A stretch of DNA of 64,000 bases from Shinisaurus crocodilurus (GCA_021292165.1 CM037878.1:5830804-5894803); one strand, 5' to 3'. Shown: positions 9,581 to 20,574, numbered from the stretch's first letter. Translations and numbers: made by a program. Notes: generated by a model from the sequence alone, not told the origin.

Positions 9581-10345
9581 GAATCATAGAATCATAGAAA
9601 AGTAGAGTTGGAAGGGGCCATCCAAGTAGAGTTGGATGGAGGCCATCGACTCCAACCCCCTGCCCAATGCAGGAATCCAGGTCAAAGCATCCCTGACAGA
9701 TGGCTGTCCAGCTGCACCTTGAATGCCTCCAGATTGGGAGAGCCCACCACCACCTCCCTAGGTAGTCGGTTCCATTGTCTTATTGCTCTGACAGTCAGGA
9801 AATTTTTCCTGATGTTCAGGCGGAATCTGGGTTCCTGTAACTTGAGCCCATTATTCCGTGTCCTGCAAACTGGGATGATCGAGAAGAGATCCTGGCCCTC
9901 CTCTGTGTGACAACCCTTCAAGTACTGGAAGAGTGCGATCATATCTCCACTCAGTCTTCTCTTCTGAAGGCTAAACATGCCCAGTTCTTTCAGTCTCTCC
10001 TCATAGGGCCTTGTTTCCAGTCCCTTTATCATCCTTGTTGCCCTCCTCTGAACCCTCTCCAGTTTGTCTACGTCCTTCTTAAAGTGTGGTGCCCAGAACT
10101 GGATACAGTACTCAGGATGAGGCCTAACCAGTGCTGAGTAGAGGGGAACTAGTACTTCCCGCAATTTGGAAGCTGTACTTCTATTAATGCAGCCCAGAAT
10201 ATCATTTGCCTTCTTTGCAGCCACATCGCATTGCTGGCTCATATTCAGTTTGTGATCTACAACAATTCCAAGATCCTTCTCACTTGTAGCATTGTTGAGC
10301 CAAGTGTCCCCGATTCTGAAGGAACCACTTCCTCTGATGACCACT
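9581..10345 (-). mobile_element. CR1 LINE, 5'-truncated, with 220-codon open RT C-terminus
   Basis: On the minus strand an open frame (9682-10344) encodes the end of the CR1 ORF2 reverse transcriptase. Motifs in order are [72 protein letters not shown] and RQWNRLPREVV. It lacks the endonuclease and the catalytic YxDD part, so it is a typical 5'-truncated insertion and not functional. The 3' untranslated tail (9581-9681) ends in the TCTATGATT repeat and has a small internal duplication (GTAGAGTTGGA twice, 9602-9634). Confidence 0.93.
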
Positions 10346-10428
10346 TCTGTACTAGATTAAGTACCAGCTGTGACCCAGCAGATGATTTGGGCAGAAGCAC
10401 AAGTGCTGGTGAGCTTGTTATGCCTCAG

Positions 10429-10893
10429 TAGGGACGTGCGCACAAGGAAAATTTGAGCTCGCCATTCTTCAGATTTCTCCTCAAAGCTCTTTCCATCTTG
10501 TGTCCATATCAGACTGTGAGTTTTGTTTTTTCTTTCTTCATAGAAAGTCGTCTGTATTTTTGTGAGTATTTTTCCAAATATATACATCAGTTGTGCACAT
10601 CTTTGAAATGCATGCATTCTTCCCTCATAGATTAAAATGTGTTTGCGCACATTTTTCAAAAGTATGCATTTTTCATGCACGTTTTTCAAATATATGCCTG
10701 CTGTTGAATGTATGTTTTTTTTGGGAGGGTGTGTGTCCAAAATCACATTGCAAGCTCAGAAATCTACAGACTTCGACTGCAGGTTGTGTCCAGGTCCGTG
10801 TTCAGTCTGAGAGATCTGAACTGATCAAAAATGATCTACAAAGATGAGAACTTGATCAGAAATGAACTGAAACAATTTTTTCATACTTCCTTA
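10429..10893. mobile_element. hAT-like element with TAGGGACG ends
   Basis: The left end TAGGGACGTG and the inverse of the right end (CATACTTCCTTA) are imperfect inverted repeats of the TAGGGATG type common in hAT elements. Flanks are TGCCTCAG (10421-10428) and TGCCTATG (10894-10901), 6 of 8 matching. The core has repeated TTTGCGCACATTTTT and TGCATTTTTCATGCAC words shared with 24340-24659. No transposase. Confidence 0.6.
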
Positions 10894-10901
10894 TGCCTAT
10901 G

Positions 10902-11880
10902 ATCCTAGCCAAGCTCCGATATAAGGAACTCTGAACCACTGAGCAGTCAGTGGAAGATGCAAAAGGTCAACACTCCTGAATACTCTCCAATTGGATCATT
11001 TATGTACCAGAAAGATTGAGGTTATTCCACAGGGAGAAAGCAGAAAAGAGTGAATGGGCAGACATGGTGAAGGCTGCTACCATCATGGACCAGTATGCTA
11101 CAATAGGACACACCCAAGTCCCAGCAAAGGCTCTGGGTTCTCCACTGTTGAGACTGGTTGATGGGGTTCTGGGAGAAATTAAAGACAGAAACATTAAAGA
11201 AGGAAACTCAACTGTCCAGAGAACTTTGGCTAATGGGGGGTATAGAAATGTAATAAATACATAATTAGGGAGGGCGAGAGGAAGACCATATTAATTCACT
11301 TAAACAGTAATTTAACTTAAGAAGCACTCAGTCTCCTGATCCATTCTCATAACGATCCAGTTACTCACAATGATTAATGATGTGCCAGTGGTCATTTTGC
11401 CTTGCAAGTGTGATGGGTTGTCTGAATGCTAGACGCATCACAGATTCGTGGGGTGCTAGGAGATGCAGAAAATGCAGCCAGACTGTGATGTGCCCGAGTC
11501 CGCAATATGTCAAAACATTCAAATGACTAGTTGCAATGTGAGAAACATCAACATCTGCAGTGGTTGGGATGGGAGAGCATCCATGTATTCATGGACAGGG
11601 AGCAGCTGAAGGCTTGTGCACCACCACACGACAGGACAGTGGCCGTCTGGAAGCCCAGAAAGCGGGGAGGGCCGGGCCACTTCACAGCTTAATTGGGCAA
11701 CTGCAGCCTAGTACGTCCACCAGAGCCCAAGCTTTTGGGGGTGATTGCCACATGAGGGTCCACCATCAGAGCTCCCCACTGGATGTGTGACGTGGCCTCC
11801 ATTGTGCCAATAGTGTGCCGGAGTCGACATCAGATGCTACGGTAGTCCTGTCAGTGGAGATTTAACTGGGGTGGCTGATT
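10902..11880. other. No gene; short LINE/SINE 3' tail inside
   Basis: No gene. Positions 11207-11266 (CAGAGAACTTTGGCTAATGG then GGGGTATAGAAATGTAATAA) are a short L2/SINE-type 3' tail on the plus strand. The rest is unassigned. The 70-80 codon frames show no recognisable domain. Confidence 0.45.
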
Positions 11881-12446
11881 GACATCTGAACAGCCCTGGA
11901 CAGCCCGATCTCGTCTGATCTCAGAAGCTAAGCAGGGTCGGGCCTGGTTAGTATTGGGATCATAGAATCAATCATAGAAAAGTAGAGTTGGAAGGGGCCT
12001 ACAAGGCCATCGAGTCCAACCCCCTGCTCAATGCAGGAATCCAGGTCAAAGCATCCCTGACAGATGGCCGTCCAGCTGCACCTTGAATGCCTCCAGAGTG
12101 GGAGAGCCCACCACCTCCCTAGGTAGTTGATTCCATTGTCTTATTGCTCTGACAGTCAGGAAATGTTTCCTGATGTTTAGGTGGAATCTGGGTTCCTGTA
12201 ACTTGAGCCCATTATTCCGTGTCCTGCAAACTGGGATGATCGAGAAGAGATCCTGGCCCTCCTCTGTGTGATATCCCTTCAAATACTGGAAGAGTGCGGT
12301 CATATCTCCCCTCAGTCTCCTCTTCTGAAGGCTAAACATGCCCAGTTCTTTCAGTCTCTCCTCATAGGGCCTTGTTTCCAGTCCCTTTATCATCCTTGTT
12401 GCCCTCCTCTGATGGGTGACCGCCTTGGAATGCCAGGTGCTATAGG
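11881..12446 (+). pseudogene. 5S rRNA pseudogene split by a CR1 insertion
   Basis: Left part 11881-11960 contains CCCGATCTCGTCTGATCTCA, GAAGCTAAGCAGGGTCGGG and CCTGGTTAGTATTGGGAT. Right part 12411-12446 continues GATGGGTGACCGCCTTGGAA then TGCCAGGTGCTATAGG. Together these cover 5S rRNA from about base 25 to its 3' end with substitutions. A CR1 copy (11961-12410) sits in the middle at the GGAT/GATGGG position and duplicates GAT. Unlike the 5S-headed SINEs here, this copy keeps the 5S 3' half, so it is a retro-pseudogene or a SINE of another subtype. Confidence 0.85.
11961..12410 (-). mobile_element. CR1 3' end inserted in the 5S pseudogene
   Basis: Reads on the minus strand from [19 protein letters not shown] through [14 protein letters not shown] and RQWNQLPREVV to the untranslated tail and CTATGATTGATTCTATG at 11961. 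Truncated just after the DKLERVQ region. Inserted in the pseudogene 11881-12446, so it is the younger of the two. Confidence 0.92.
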
Positions 12447-12645
12447 GGGAGGGACCATCGCTCAGTGTGGTAGAGCCCCTGCTTTGCATGCAGAAGGTCC
12501 CAGGTTCGATCCCCGGCCTCTCCAGGTAGGGCTTGGAAAGAATCCAGCCTGCAACCCTGGAGAGCCACGGCTGCCCGTCAGTGTCGACAATACTGGGCTA
12601 GATGGACCAAGCAGGGTCTGACTCCGTATAAGGCAGCTTCCTATT
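12447..12645 (+). mobile_element. tRNA-headed SINE (good copy)
   Basis: ATCGCTCAGTGTGGTAGAGC (A box), CTTTGCATGCAGAAGGTCCC, AGGTTCGATCCCCGGCC (B box), then TGGAGAGCCACGGCTGCC and GGTCTGACTCCGTATAAGGC ending in AGCTTCCTATT. It starts right at the end of the 5S pseudogene. Confidence 0.88.
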
Positions 12646-12814
12646 CACAAATGCACCGCATCTTGCCGCAAGGAACTAGAGACTACCATGCATGTGTGAA
12701 GTGGCGTGGTGGGGAGAATTGAGGGAGATGGGCAAGGGAAGGGAAGGGAAAGAGGTCAAAGAGGTCAACAGGGTGTCCTGGACTCTGGACTCGCTCCTTG
12801 CTTGAGGTAGACAA

Positions 12815-13590
12815 CAGGGATGTTGAAGAGTCCTTGGTCTCGAGTCTCGAGTCGAGTCACGAGTCTTTGGACCCAAGTCTCGAGTCCGAGTCCTTGGTCC
12901 AAAATGGTGACTCATGAGTCACGAGTCACGAGTCACTCCCAAAACTGACTCCACGAGTCCCTATTAAAAACAATGGGGTTTTCCCCCAACAAAATAAGGC
13001 TACTTCAGATGTGTGGCTTAAATAAATTCTAGGCACAAGTGTGCCTTTTTATTTCAAAATTCTGCAACTGATTTTGGCAAGAACAGACTAGGCAGACAAA
13101 CCCAAAATAACCAGGCAGGCAGAGGAGGCAGGGAACCCCAAAGCAGGCAGGCAGGGGCCTTTGTCTTGGACAATTCAAACTGTGGAACTGGTTAAGAAGA
13201 GATCACGCAGGCAGAGGAGGCAGGGAACCCCAAAGCAGGCAGGCAGAGGCAGCCAAACCCAAAATGTCTGACCCTAACCCAAACCCCCCACAACAACACA
13301 TCAATCAAAATAAATCTCAACACATCGTTGGGGCTGCGCTCCTGGTAGCTGTCCATAGTGGCCGAGCAGTGGCGCTCCTCGCTTCCATGCGCTCTTCACC
13401 GGTGATCGCGCTCCTGGCACAGCCAGAAGACTCGTCAACAGCCCAGGGATGTTGACGAGTCCTTGGTCTCGAGTCCCGAGTCGAGTCTCGAGTCCCATTA
13501 AAAATATTGGGACTCGAGTCCGAGTCGAGTCAGAGGGGGGACTCAGTCCGACTCACGAGTCGAGTCCTCGAGTCCGAGTCCCCATCCCTG
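12815..13590 (+). mobile_element. GAGTC-rich hAT-type element, copy 2 (776 bp)
   Basis: Ends CAGGGATGTTGAAGAGTCC and CCATCCCTG; perfect 8-bp duplication GTAGACAA (12807-12814, 13591-13598). The left GAGTC array includes TGACTCATGAGTCACGAGTC. The core carries two CAGGCAGAGGAGGCAGGGAA blocks about 105 bp apart and a second core segment (ACACATCAATCAAAATAAAT, 13299-13318) shared with copies 3 and 5. A second CAGGGATGTTGACGAGTCC terminus begins at 13444, so the last 147 bp looks like a smaller element with complete ends. Confidence 0.92.
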
Positions 13591-13598
13591 GTAGACAA

Positions 13599-14871
13599 CC
13601 CCACAAATGATGGTTAATTACCCTTCCAAATGGCCAGTCCTTCCCACTTTCACCCCACCCACCCCGACGAGTGTGTGGCTTACAGGAAGCACCGGACGCC
13701 TGATGAATGGGCTCAGATTTTTCCAAGCCGGCTTGTTGCTGCATCTAAACACTGAATGAAGTGGCATCCCTCTGGTGAGATCACTAAATTAAGTAGCTGT
13801 GCAGAGAGGCTAATTTATGACACAACCCCCTGAGGCAACAGCCCGGAACAAATGCAGAGTAATAAGATCTCCAGAGAAACAGCAGCCCTCTTTCCTCCCA
13901 CCGCCGCCGCTTCCTATGGAACTGCGAGGCCCCGGGGTGGCTTGACAAGACAAGAGTCTCGACGTGAAGTACACAGACCTGCAGGGTGGAGAGATGCAAA
14001 CCCTCCCCTCTTTTGGCGGCCACAGAAAGGAAGATGGAAGGGAAGAGGCCACCAGCCTCGCTGCCACCACCCCCCGCCACCTTTGCTTAGCCAGTGCCAT
14101 AACTTGGAAAGAAGGAGGGCTCTGAAAAACACTTCATTATGATTATAGTTGCAATCAAAATAATATATAATGTTGATTTATTTATTTTTTAAAGTGCAAT
14201 GTAGAAAACACGTTACTGCTTAATTCTGGCCAGCACAAGTTGTAACTAGGGATGCTTGCCCTTCTTCTCTTCATCTGAATTTCTACCTAGGTTTGGGGTT
14301 CTGAATTACTTTGCATGCCTTGTGAGTTTTTAACTCTGTCTAGCCCAAGTGAGGGGGATCCTCCACCCTGTGGGGCTAATCCGGCCTGGGGTGGGTGGGG
14401 GGTCCTAAATCAGCCTGCAGAGCTTCCTCAGATAGCCCCAACCCAACCCAGCTCTGTCCAGTGTTCAGCAATGCTTATAGCACCATCACATCAAGGTTTG
14501 TGGCATCTAGAAAGGGAGTTTGATGTAAGTAAAAGACAGTTGGGATGAAAAGAAGGCCGGTCCCTGTGATCAGTGGGTCTTTTGCAGGTCACTTTCTTCC
14601 ACCGTCAGTGCATTCATCCAAGGCCAATCAATTTTTTCCTCAAAGAGACCGACAGAGCGGATTCTAATGGCTGGGTTTCTTTGCCAGCCTCTTGGAATAA
14701 CTACTGAAATCTTTTAGCAGCAGCTAAAAGAATCTCATCAAATATAGAGGAGATGCCAGAGTTCAAATTGCAGGGAAGCACACGCTGCGGCACAACCCTA
14801 GTGCTTCAGTTGGACTGGGTCACGCTCTAATTTATCTTAAATTTGTCCCCTAGCTTAGTTTATTTTGTATT
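13599..14871. other. Unique-looking sequence, no gene
   Basis: No gene recognised. Positions 13745-13870 (TGAGATCACTAAATTAAGTA, GCTAATTTATGACACAAC) are free of repeats and have the balanced, motif-dense look of conserved non-coding DNA, which only a cross-species alignment could confirm. A GC-rich stretch at 13890-14090 gives overlapping spurious frames. 14350-14460 is G/C-rich. Confidence 0.35.
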
Positions 14872-15180
14872 TATTTATTCATTTATTTATTGTATTTCGA
14901 TGCCACCTTTCTGAAACCAACCAGGGCAGTTTACAGAAATTTCAGAACATAAAAAGCATAATCTAATAAAAAAATATATAGCAAAATTTTAACAAGAACC
15001 TTAAAAAGCCATAATAACCATAACAGCAATTTAAAAAGCCAAGTGAAAAGATGTGCCTCAACTTCCTTCCTGAATGCAGAAAGAGTGGGGACCAGTTGCA
15101 ACGCCAAAGGGAGTGTGTTCTAGGTTTGGGGAGCAATGCAGTAGAAAGCCTTTTACTGACATTAGACTCAGATTGATTTT
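14872..15180 (-). mobile_element. L2-like LINE 3' end
   Basis: Minus-strand 3' end: TTTATTTATTGTATTTCGAT, CACCTTTCTGAAACCAACCA and GGGCAGTTTACAGAA on the left, then AAGCATAATCTAATAAAA, GATGTGCCTCAACTTCC and AGCAATGCAGTAGAAAGCC. It resembles the L2 copies at 15775-16105 and 24665-25270 in layout. Only the 3' untranslated region and the last codons are present. Confidence 0.6.
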
Positions 15181-15437
15181 AATGTATTGTTACTCAGTTT
15201 GGGCCATCAATCAAATTAACAAAAAACCAGAACAATAAACAATAAAAATGTAAGCTTAGAAATACCAAAATGGCGTGATATGACTCATTACCAGACATGG
15301 AATGGACACTAGCCAATAGGTGCCTGTTTCCTGACTGTATCACATTTATCATACATCTCACTGCTGGGAACAGGCATCTGTTAGTGGCATGTGTGAGGGA
15401 AATTGCATTTTCCTGGCTATAAAATATTGTCTTTTTA

Positions 15438-15439
<2 letters not shown>

Positions 15440-15513
<74 letters not shown>
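15440..15513. repeat. (ATT)n microsatellite, about 25 units
   Basis: A pure ATT tract of about 75 bp, directly next to the 3' tail of a minus-strand SINE; it probably grew from that tail. It produces the poly-Ile frame at 15403-15618, which is not a gene. Confidence 0.95.
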
Positions 15514-15517
<4 letters not shown>

Positions 15518-15738
15518 TTATACCCCACCTTTTTTCCTGCAAGGAACCCAAGGTGGCTTACATAATCCTCCTCCTCCTCTCCATTTTATCCTCACAACAA
15601 CCCTGTGAGGTAGGTTAGGTTGAGAGTCAGTGACTGGCCCAAAGTCACCCAGTGAGTTCCATGGCTGAGAGGGGACTAGAACCCGGGTCTCCCGAATTCC
15701 AGTCCAACAACCTAACCACTACACCACACTGGCTGGGA
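15514..15738 (-). mobile_element. Sauria-like tRNA SINE
   Basis: Reverse copy: TTTATACCCCACCTTTTTTC, AAGGAACCCAAGGTGGCTTA, CATTTTATCCTCACAACAAC, CCTGTGAGGTAGGTTAGG, AGTCACCCAGTGAG, and the tRNA-like head (AGAACCCGGGTCTCCC, CCTAACCACTACACCACACT). Near full length. Confidence 0.88.
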
Positions 15739-15774
15739 AATGGTGATTTCCCCATAACAAAAGCACTAGCTGGC

Positions 15775-16105
15775 TGGGAGAATATTTATATCCCACCTTT
15801 TTCCTAGTACTGGGACTCAAGGCGGCTTTACAACATTAAAACTTGTACAATTAAAGCATATAAACAGATATATACAAAGGTTAAAAATAGAATTAAATCA
15901 CCTATAATATTAGAATTATATAAAGCATCAAAATTAAAACAGCAATAGCAATATAAACAACAGTGCTAATCCATCGCATTCTCACAGGTCCAGACTATTC
16001 CTAAAGGCCTGCTGGAAGAGAACAGTTTTTTTCTGCCTCCAGAAACATAGCAAGGACAGCACCACTCTAGCTAGCCTCCCTGGGAAGGGAATTCCCAAAA
16101 AGCAT
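15775..16105 (-). mobile_element. L2-like LINE 3' end
   Basis: Nearly the same sequence as the 3' end of the longer L2 at 53917-54965: TATTTATATCCCACCTTTTT, GGGACTCAAGGCGGCTTTAC, ATCGCATTCTCACAGGTCC, TAGCCTCCCTGGGAAGGGAA. On the minus strand this is the ORF2 C-terminus plus 3' untranslated tail. Confidence 0.82.
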
Positions 16106-16424
16106 TTGGTTGTGTGTGTACTTTTTTGTTAAGTGGATATTTTTTTTTTAACAAGCTTGTCCATGTCGAGAGGTCACTTACCACACATTAAACCTCACAA
16201 TCACAAAATAAAATAAAATAAAACGGAGTGTCACTTTTTCATCGCTAAAGAAAAGAGACCCAGAGAGCTTTACTAAATGCCATCTCACGAAAGGTACTTT
16301 TTTTTGCAGCCCTTTCTGAAGGGCTGAATTTCCCTGCAAGAGCTGCCTCTTAGAGTGACTTTGAAATACCTTCTTGTACCAGAGTTGTCTCTCTGTGTAC
16401 CTAAGGAACAGCAACCCATCCCTT
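16106..16424. other. No gene seen
   Basis: AT-rich, with T9 and AAATA runs (16140-16222). The minus-strand 78-codon frame here has no recognisable domain. Confidence 0.4.
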
Positions 16425-16837
16425 CAGAGGAGAGACTGAAAGAACTGGGCATGTTTAGCCTTCAGAAGAGGAGACTGAGGGGAGATATGATCGCACTCTT
16501 CCAGTATTTGAAGGGATGTCACACAGAGGAGGGCAAAGATCTCTTCTCGGTCATCCCAGTTTGCAGGACACGGAATAATGGGCTCAAGTTACAGGAACCT
16601 AGATTCCACCTAAACATCAGGAAAAATTTCCTGACTGTCAGAGCAATAAGACAATGGAATCAACTACCTAGGGAGGTGGTGGGCTCTCCCAATCTGGAGG
16701 CATTCAAGGTGCAGCTGGACAGCCATCTGTCAGAGATGCTTTGACCTGGATTCCTGCATCGAGCAGGGGGTTGGACTCGATGGCCTTGTAGGCCCCTTCC
16801 AACTCTACTTTTCTATGATTCTATGATTCTATGATTC
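16425..16837 (+). mobile_element. CR1 3' end
   Basis: Encodes [54 protein letters not shown] and IRQWNQLPREVVGSPNLEAF before its stop. The tail is GGGGGTTGGACTCGATGGCC with three TTCTATGA repeats (16811-16837). 5' truncated; the frame fuses by chance to upstream sequence in a 129-codon ORF. Confidence 0.93.
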
Positions 16838-17243
16838 AGTTGCACGTTGCTGAGGTTTACTGCTTCACCTGCGCAGTGGGGAAAGTGTCCCCATTACTCT
16901 TCTGTCCTTATGAATCACTTGGCAAGGATTTCGCAGATGCTCTTTACCAGGGACGCACATCGGCCTGATGTCATTGCTACTGATTGTGGCAGCGCTGGCC
17001 AACTTTGGAGTCTACGCTTGGGTTGCTGATGCTTCCATTTTTGCATGACGTCAGACACTCCAACAAGCCTGCTAGTAGTGGCACTGGGACACGTTAGGGT
17101 GATTTTGCAAAATTTCTGAGTTACTTGCCATTATAAAAATGGCACAATTTATTTCATTTTATTTATTTTACAGTGTTTATATACAGTTATTCATTTAAAA
17201 CACACACACACACACTTAAGACCAATAAATAACAAAACACTCG
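16838..17243. other. No gene; (CA)n tract
   Basis: No feature recognised apart from a (CA) run at 17199-17216 and a T-rich segment at 17155-17195. Confidence 0.4.
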
Positions 17244-17570
17244 TAGGGATGTATGAGAAATTAGTTTCAGTTTGGTTTTGATCAGGATTTACTCAGTTTG
17301 CGCCTTCCGGACCAAACATGGACTCAGATGCAATCTGCGATCGAAGACGAAGTCCATACATTTCTGAGCTTGCAATGTGATTTGTGGACCAAAAGAAATG
17401 TGTTCGACAACATGCATACATTTGGGGAAATACACATGGAAATACACATGGATTTTCATGGGGGGGGGGGACCAAGCTCACAATCTGATATGGACTCAAT
17501 TCAAATGAGCTTCAAGATGGAATTTGGAGAATTTCAGCAAGCTCAACTCTTGCTGATTCACACATCCCTA
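17244..17570. mobile_element. hAT-like element with TAGGGATG ends
   Basis: Inverted ends TAGGGATGTATGAG and CACACATCCCTA bound a 327-bp core with GGACCAAA and TGCATACATTT words. The flanks (AACACTCG, TTTAATTG) do not match, so its right flank was probably replaced by the GC-rich element that follows immediately. No transposase. Confidence 0.55.
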
Positions 17571-17573
17571 TTT

Positions 17574-18489
17574 AATTGAACATCGAGCCCTCGCCGGGCA
17601 GAACGAGGCCGAAATTGGCCCCGCTCACGCCCGGTGAGGCCTTACCTTTTCTTCGGAGCGGCTCGTCCACTCCGCGGCAAGCCGCCCACACAGCCCGTCC
17701 CGTCCCGTCGCGTCACTTCCGGGACCAGAAATGACGTGACGGAACCCTGAGCAGGCGCGCTGGACCCCTGTAGCGCGTTCTGCGCCTGCGCAGGGTCATT
17801 TCAGGTCTCGGCAGGGATGTTGAAGAGTCCTTGGTCTCGAGTCACGAGTTGAGTCACGAGTCTTTGGACCCGAGTCTCAAGTCCGAGTCCGAGTCCTTGG
17901 TCCAAAATGGTGACTCACGAGTCATGAGTCACGAGTCACTCCCAAAGCTGACTCCACGAGTCCCTATTAAAATCAATGGGGGTTTTCCCCAACAAAATAA
18001 GGCTACTTCACACTCAGAGCAGCCACACAGAGTAATCTCAGGTCCTTCCTCTGCCTCTCCCAAGTACGCAACACATCAATCAAAATAAATCTTGACACAC
18101 TGTTGGGGCTGCACTCCTGGTAGCCGTCCATAGTGGCCGAGCAGTGGCACATCTCGCTTCCATGCGCTCTTCGCCGGCAATCACGCTCCTCTCCACTCCT
18201 TCTGGCACAGCCCAGACTCGGGACTCCTTGGTCTCGAGTCCCGAGTCGAGTCTCGAGTCCCATTAAAAATATTAGGACTCGAGTCCGAGTCGAGTCAGAA
18301 GAGGGACTCAGTCCGACTCACGAGTCGAGTCCTCGAGTCCGAGTCCCCATCCCTGGGTCTCGGAAGCGCCGAACGGGCTGGAGCAGCCTGATCGAGCGGC
18401 GCGGTGCGCCGTTCAGAAAATGGACGTCGGGTCGGCGCCTCCCCCAAAAATCGACTCAGAGGCGCCGACCCTGCTTGGATGCACCGCTA
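17574..18489 (+). mobile_element. GC-rich hAT-like element, copy A (split)
   Basis: Shares with copies B (29011-29310) and C (45329-45718) a GC- and CpG-rich core: GAGGCCGAAATTGGCCCCGC, TCGCGTCACTTCCGGGACC, GACCCCTGTAGCGCG and CTGCGCCTGCGCAGGGTCAT. Its right end TTGGATGCACCGCTA (to 18489) matches the far end of copy B. The element is split at 17812-18355 by GAGTC element copy 3. The left terminus is degraded (GAACATCGAG). Confidence 0.72.
17812..18355 (+). mobile_element. GAGTC-rich hAT-type element, copy 3 (544 bp)
   Basis: Perfect 8-bp duplication GGTCTCGG (17804-17811 and 18356-18363), lying inside GC-rich element copy A. Ends CAGGGATGTTGAAGAGTCC and CCATCCCTG. It has lost the CAGGCAGAGGAGG blocks and the internal CAGGGATGTTGACG terminus but keeps the CACATCAATCAAAATAAATC core segment. 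Shortest of the five copies. Confidence 0.92.
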
Positions 18490-20574
18490 CATAGGATAAT
18501 GTGGCGGGCATTCCCCCTCCGTGGGCAGAGGGAGAGGCAGAGGCAGAGGGAGTGGGCAGAGGCCATCCCTTGACCAGTAAGCTCCACTGCTGAGGCTGCC
18601 CAGTCCATGGCATGCTGCCTGTGAATAGTAAGGCCAGATGAGGGCATATCAAGGGTGCCTCTGGGGATACTTTTGATCCAGCAGAAGCAATGGGAGAAGA
18701 AATTTAAAACAAGAAGACGACAGTGGATATAGGAGGAAAGAAGGCTCTGGCAGTTGTCTGGTGGAGCCAGGACTCACAGCGATGCAGCGCCGGGAAGTTT
18801 TCATCACCAGGGCTGCTGTGTCATCTCCCCCCACCCCCAGAATTCCCTGTTCTCTCTGAGCTTATAGCGGCAATCCTCAGAGTAGCAGGAGGAGGGGATC
18901 GGGTTTCCCAACAACAATATGTTGTCCCCTGTTGTGATGCAAAGGTTTTTGTGGTGGCTTGGTCTGGCATGGATGATTAGGACACTTTCACTTTGCTCCT
19001 GGTGGAGATGAAAACTGCTAGAACTGGTTTGTTGAAATGGATCAACACATTTGCCTGCATTTTTTGGGTTCTTTTTGGGAGCAATGACGATGGGGACTGT
19101 CAGGATAAAATTCATCACTGCTGGGCACTGGCCATTACAAAAGCCATTGTTGACGTGTCCACAGTTGAGAAGAGGCAACGGTTTAAAGTAGGAAGTGAAG
19201 CGGTAGGAAGCTGTGGAGAAATGTAAGATATGAACATAAGTGCCAAACCAAAAATTATATGAGGGGGAAACAGCTTGGCAGTTTAGAAAATTTATAGAAT
19301 AAGCCCAGTGAAGGAAAATAATAATTGCATTTATAAAGCATAAAATTACTCTCCCTTTTCTCAAAGGTGGGTAACATATCAAGACAACCAGATGAGAAGG
19401 GAAAAGCAAAAAAAAGTTTTCCATTTCAGGACATTTATTGGGCATCGGTAATAGCCCAATCAAGACTGAAGGTGTGGGCCTGGCTGGGGAATAAAAACCT
19501 CATGAACATTTCTAAAATAGATTAAAGAGATGTTTTGAGGCAAACAAATATATAAGCAACCGTGTAGAAGGTTCATATTGTACAGTGGAGGGAAGCAGAC
19601 GGAAGCATTGCATACGTATACTGTTAAGAAAGAACTGGGAGAATTTTATAAGGAGTCCAGCAAAGTATAAGCAAAGTTCTTTTCATAACCAAAAAAAGAG
19701 AAGAAGGTGGGAACAGAAAGCAAAGGCCATAAATGAGGGGAAGCATTCATTTCAGGTTAAGACTCCAGGCATTAATAAATGTGCAAAGCAGAGTAACACA
19801 GAAATGTGGGTGCCGGCGCATAAAACGGAAGGAAACAAAGGGAAGTTTTTAAAAGAGACTGAAGGAGGGGAAATCAAAACTATATTTTGACACAGACAGC
19901 AAAGACAGAGAACAATGTAGAAAAAATTTGTACAACAGTCTGAGGGGAAATGAAGGAGTTAGGGTTGCTTATATCTAGGAAGCAGAAATGCAGGAAAATG
20001 CCGGAAAATGCCAAAATCAAAGAAGAATTGTGGATGTGCAAGGTGTGTGTGTGTGTGTGTGTGGTGGGGTGGTACACACATCAACCAACAGAGAAGAACT
20101 GGGGGAATATGTATTGTAAAAGAAATCAAATTTATTATAGAGAAGAGAATAATAAAGATGGGGGGGGGGAGTTGAGTAGATACGAGTTCACTGATCAGGA
20201 AAAAGAAACAAAAATGGAGAAAGCGATCATATGGCAATTCTCTTGAGCATCTCGCTGATGCATGCAGTGTGCCTTTACAGGTTAATGTGTCCTTCCCTAA
20301 CCTGGTACCCTCCTGATATGTTGGACTATAATGCCTATCTTCCCCAGTCAGCATGGTCATTGCAGCAAAAACAATCAGTGTTGATGTAATTCTGCTCCGC
20401 CAAACCTTCCAGGGATGAGAAAAATGGTCTGCATTTCAGGACATTCTGTCGCGATGACAACACGTGGTCCCTTTAGCAGGATGCCCAAGTTTTTTTTTAT
20501 AGAAGCTGCCTCTTCACAAGTGAGTGTCCGCTTTCATCGCTTTTCCTAGAGAGTATTCACCAGTACGATGGTTT
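18490..20574. other. No gene recognised; 2.1 kb low in known repeats
   Basis: A minus-strand 219-codon frame (18804-19463) is rich in Leu, Phe and Cys but has no recognised motif, and its opposite strand carries similar open stretches. I do not support it as a gene. 19500-20250 is purine-rich. A (GT) tract (20043-20063) and a half-element resembling a hAT end (CCTGGTACCCTCCTGATATG, 20299-20318) are present. Confidence 0.4.

Noticed and set aside
9682..10344. 220-codon open frame as a host protein gene
   Set aside because: The motifs ([22 protein letters not shown]) and the TCTATGATT tail identify the end of CR1 ORF2; several copies exist in this window.
11881..12446. Functional 5S rRNA gene
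   Set aside because: It is interrupted by a CR1 copy and the first 25 or so bases are not recognisable.
12447..12645. Functional tRNA gene
   Set aside because: A and B boxes are present, but the arms do not form a cloverleaf and the sequence continues into a SINE body and tail.
15403..15618. Poly-isoleucine protein
   Set aside because: Translation of an (ATT)n microsatellite.
18804..19463. 219-codon minus-strand open frame as a gene
   Set aside because: No recognised domain, hydrophobic low-information composition, other frames open over the same span, and no splice or promoter context.
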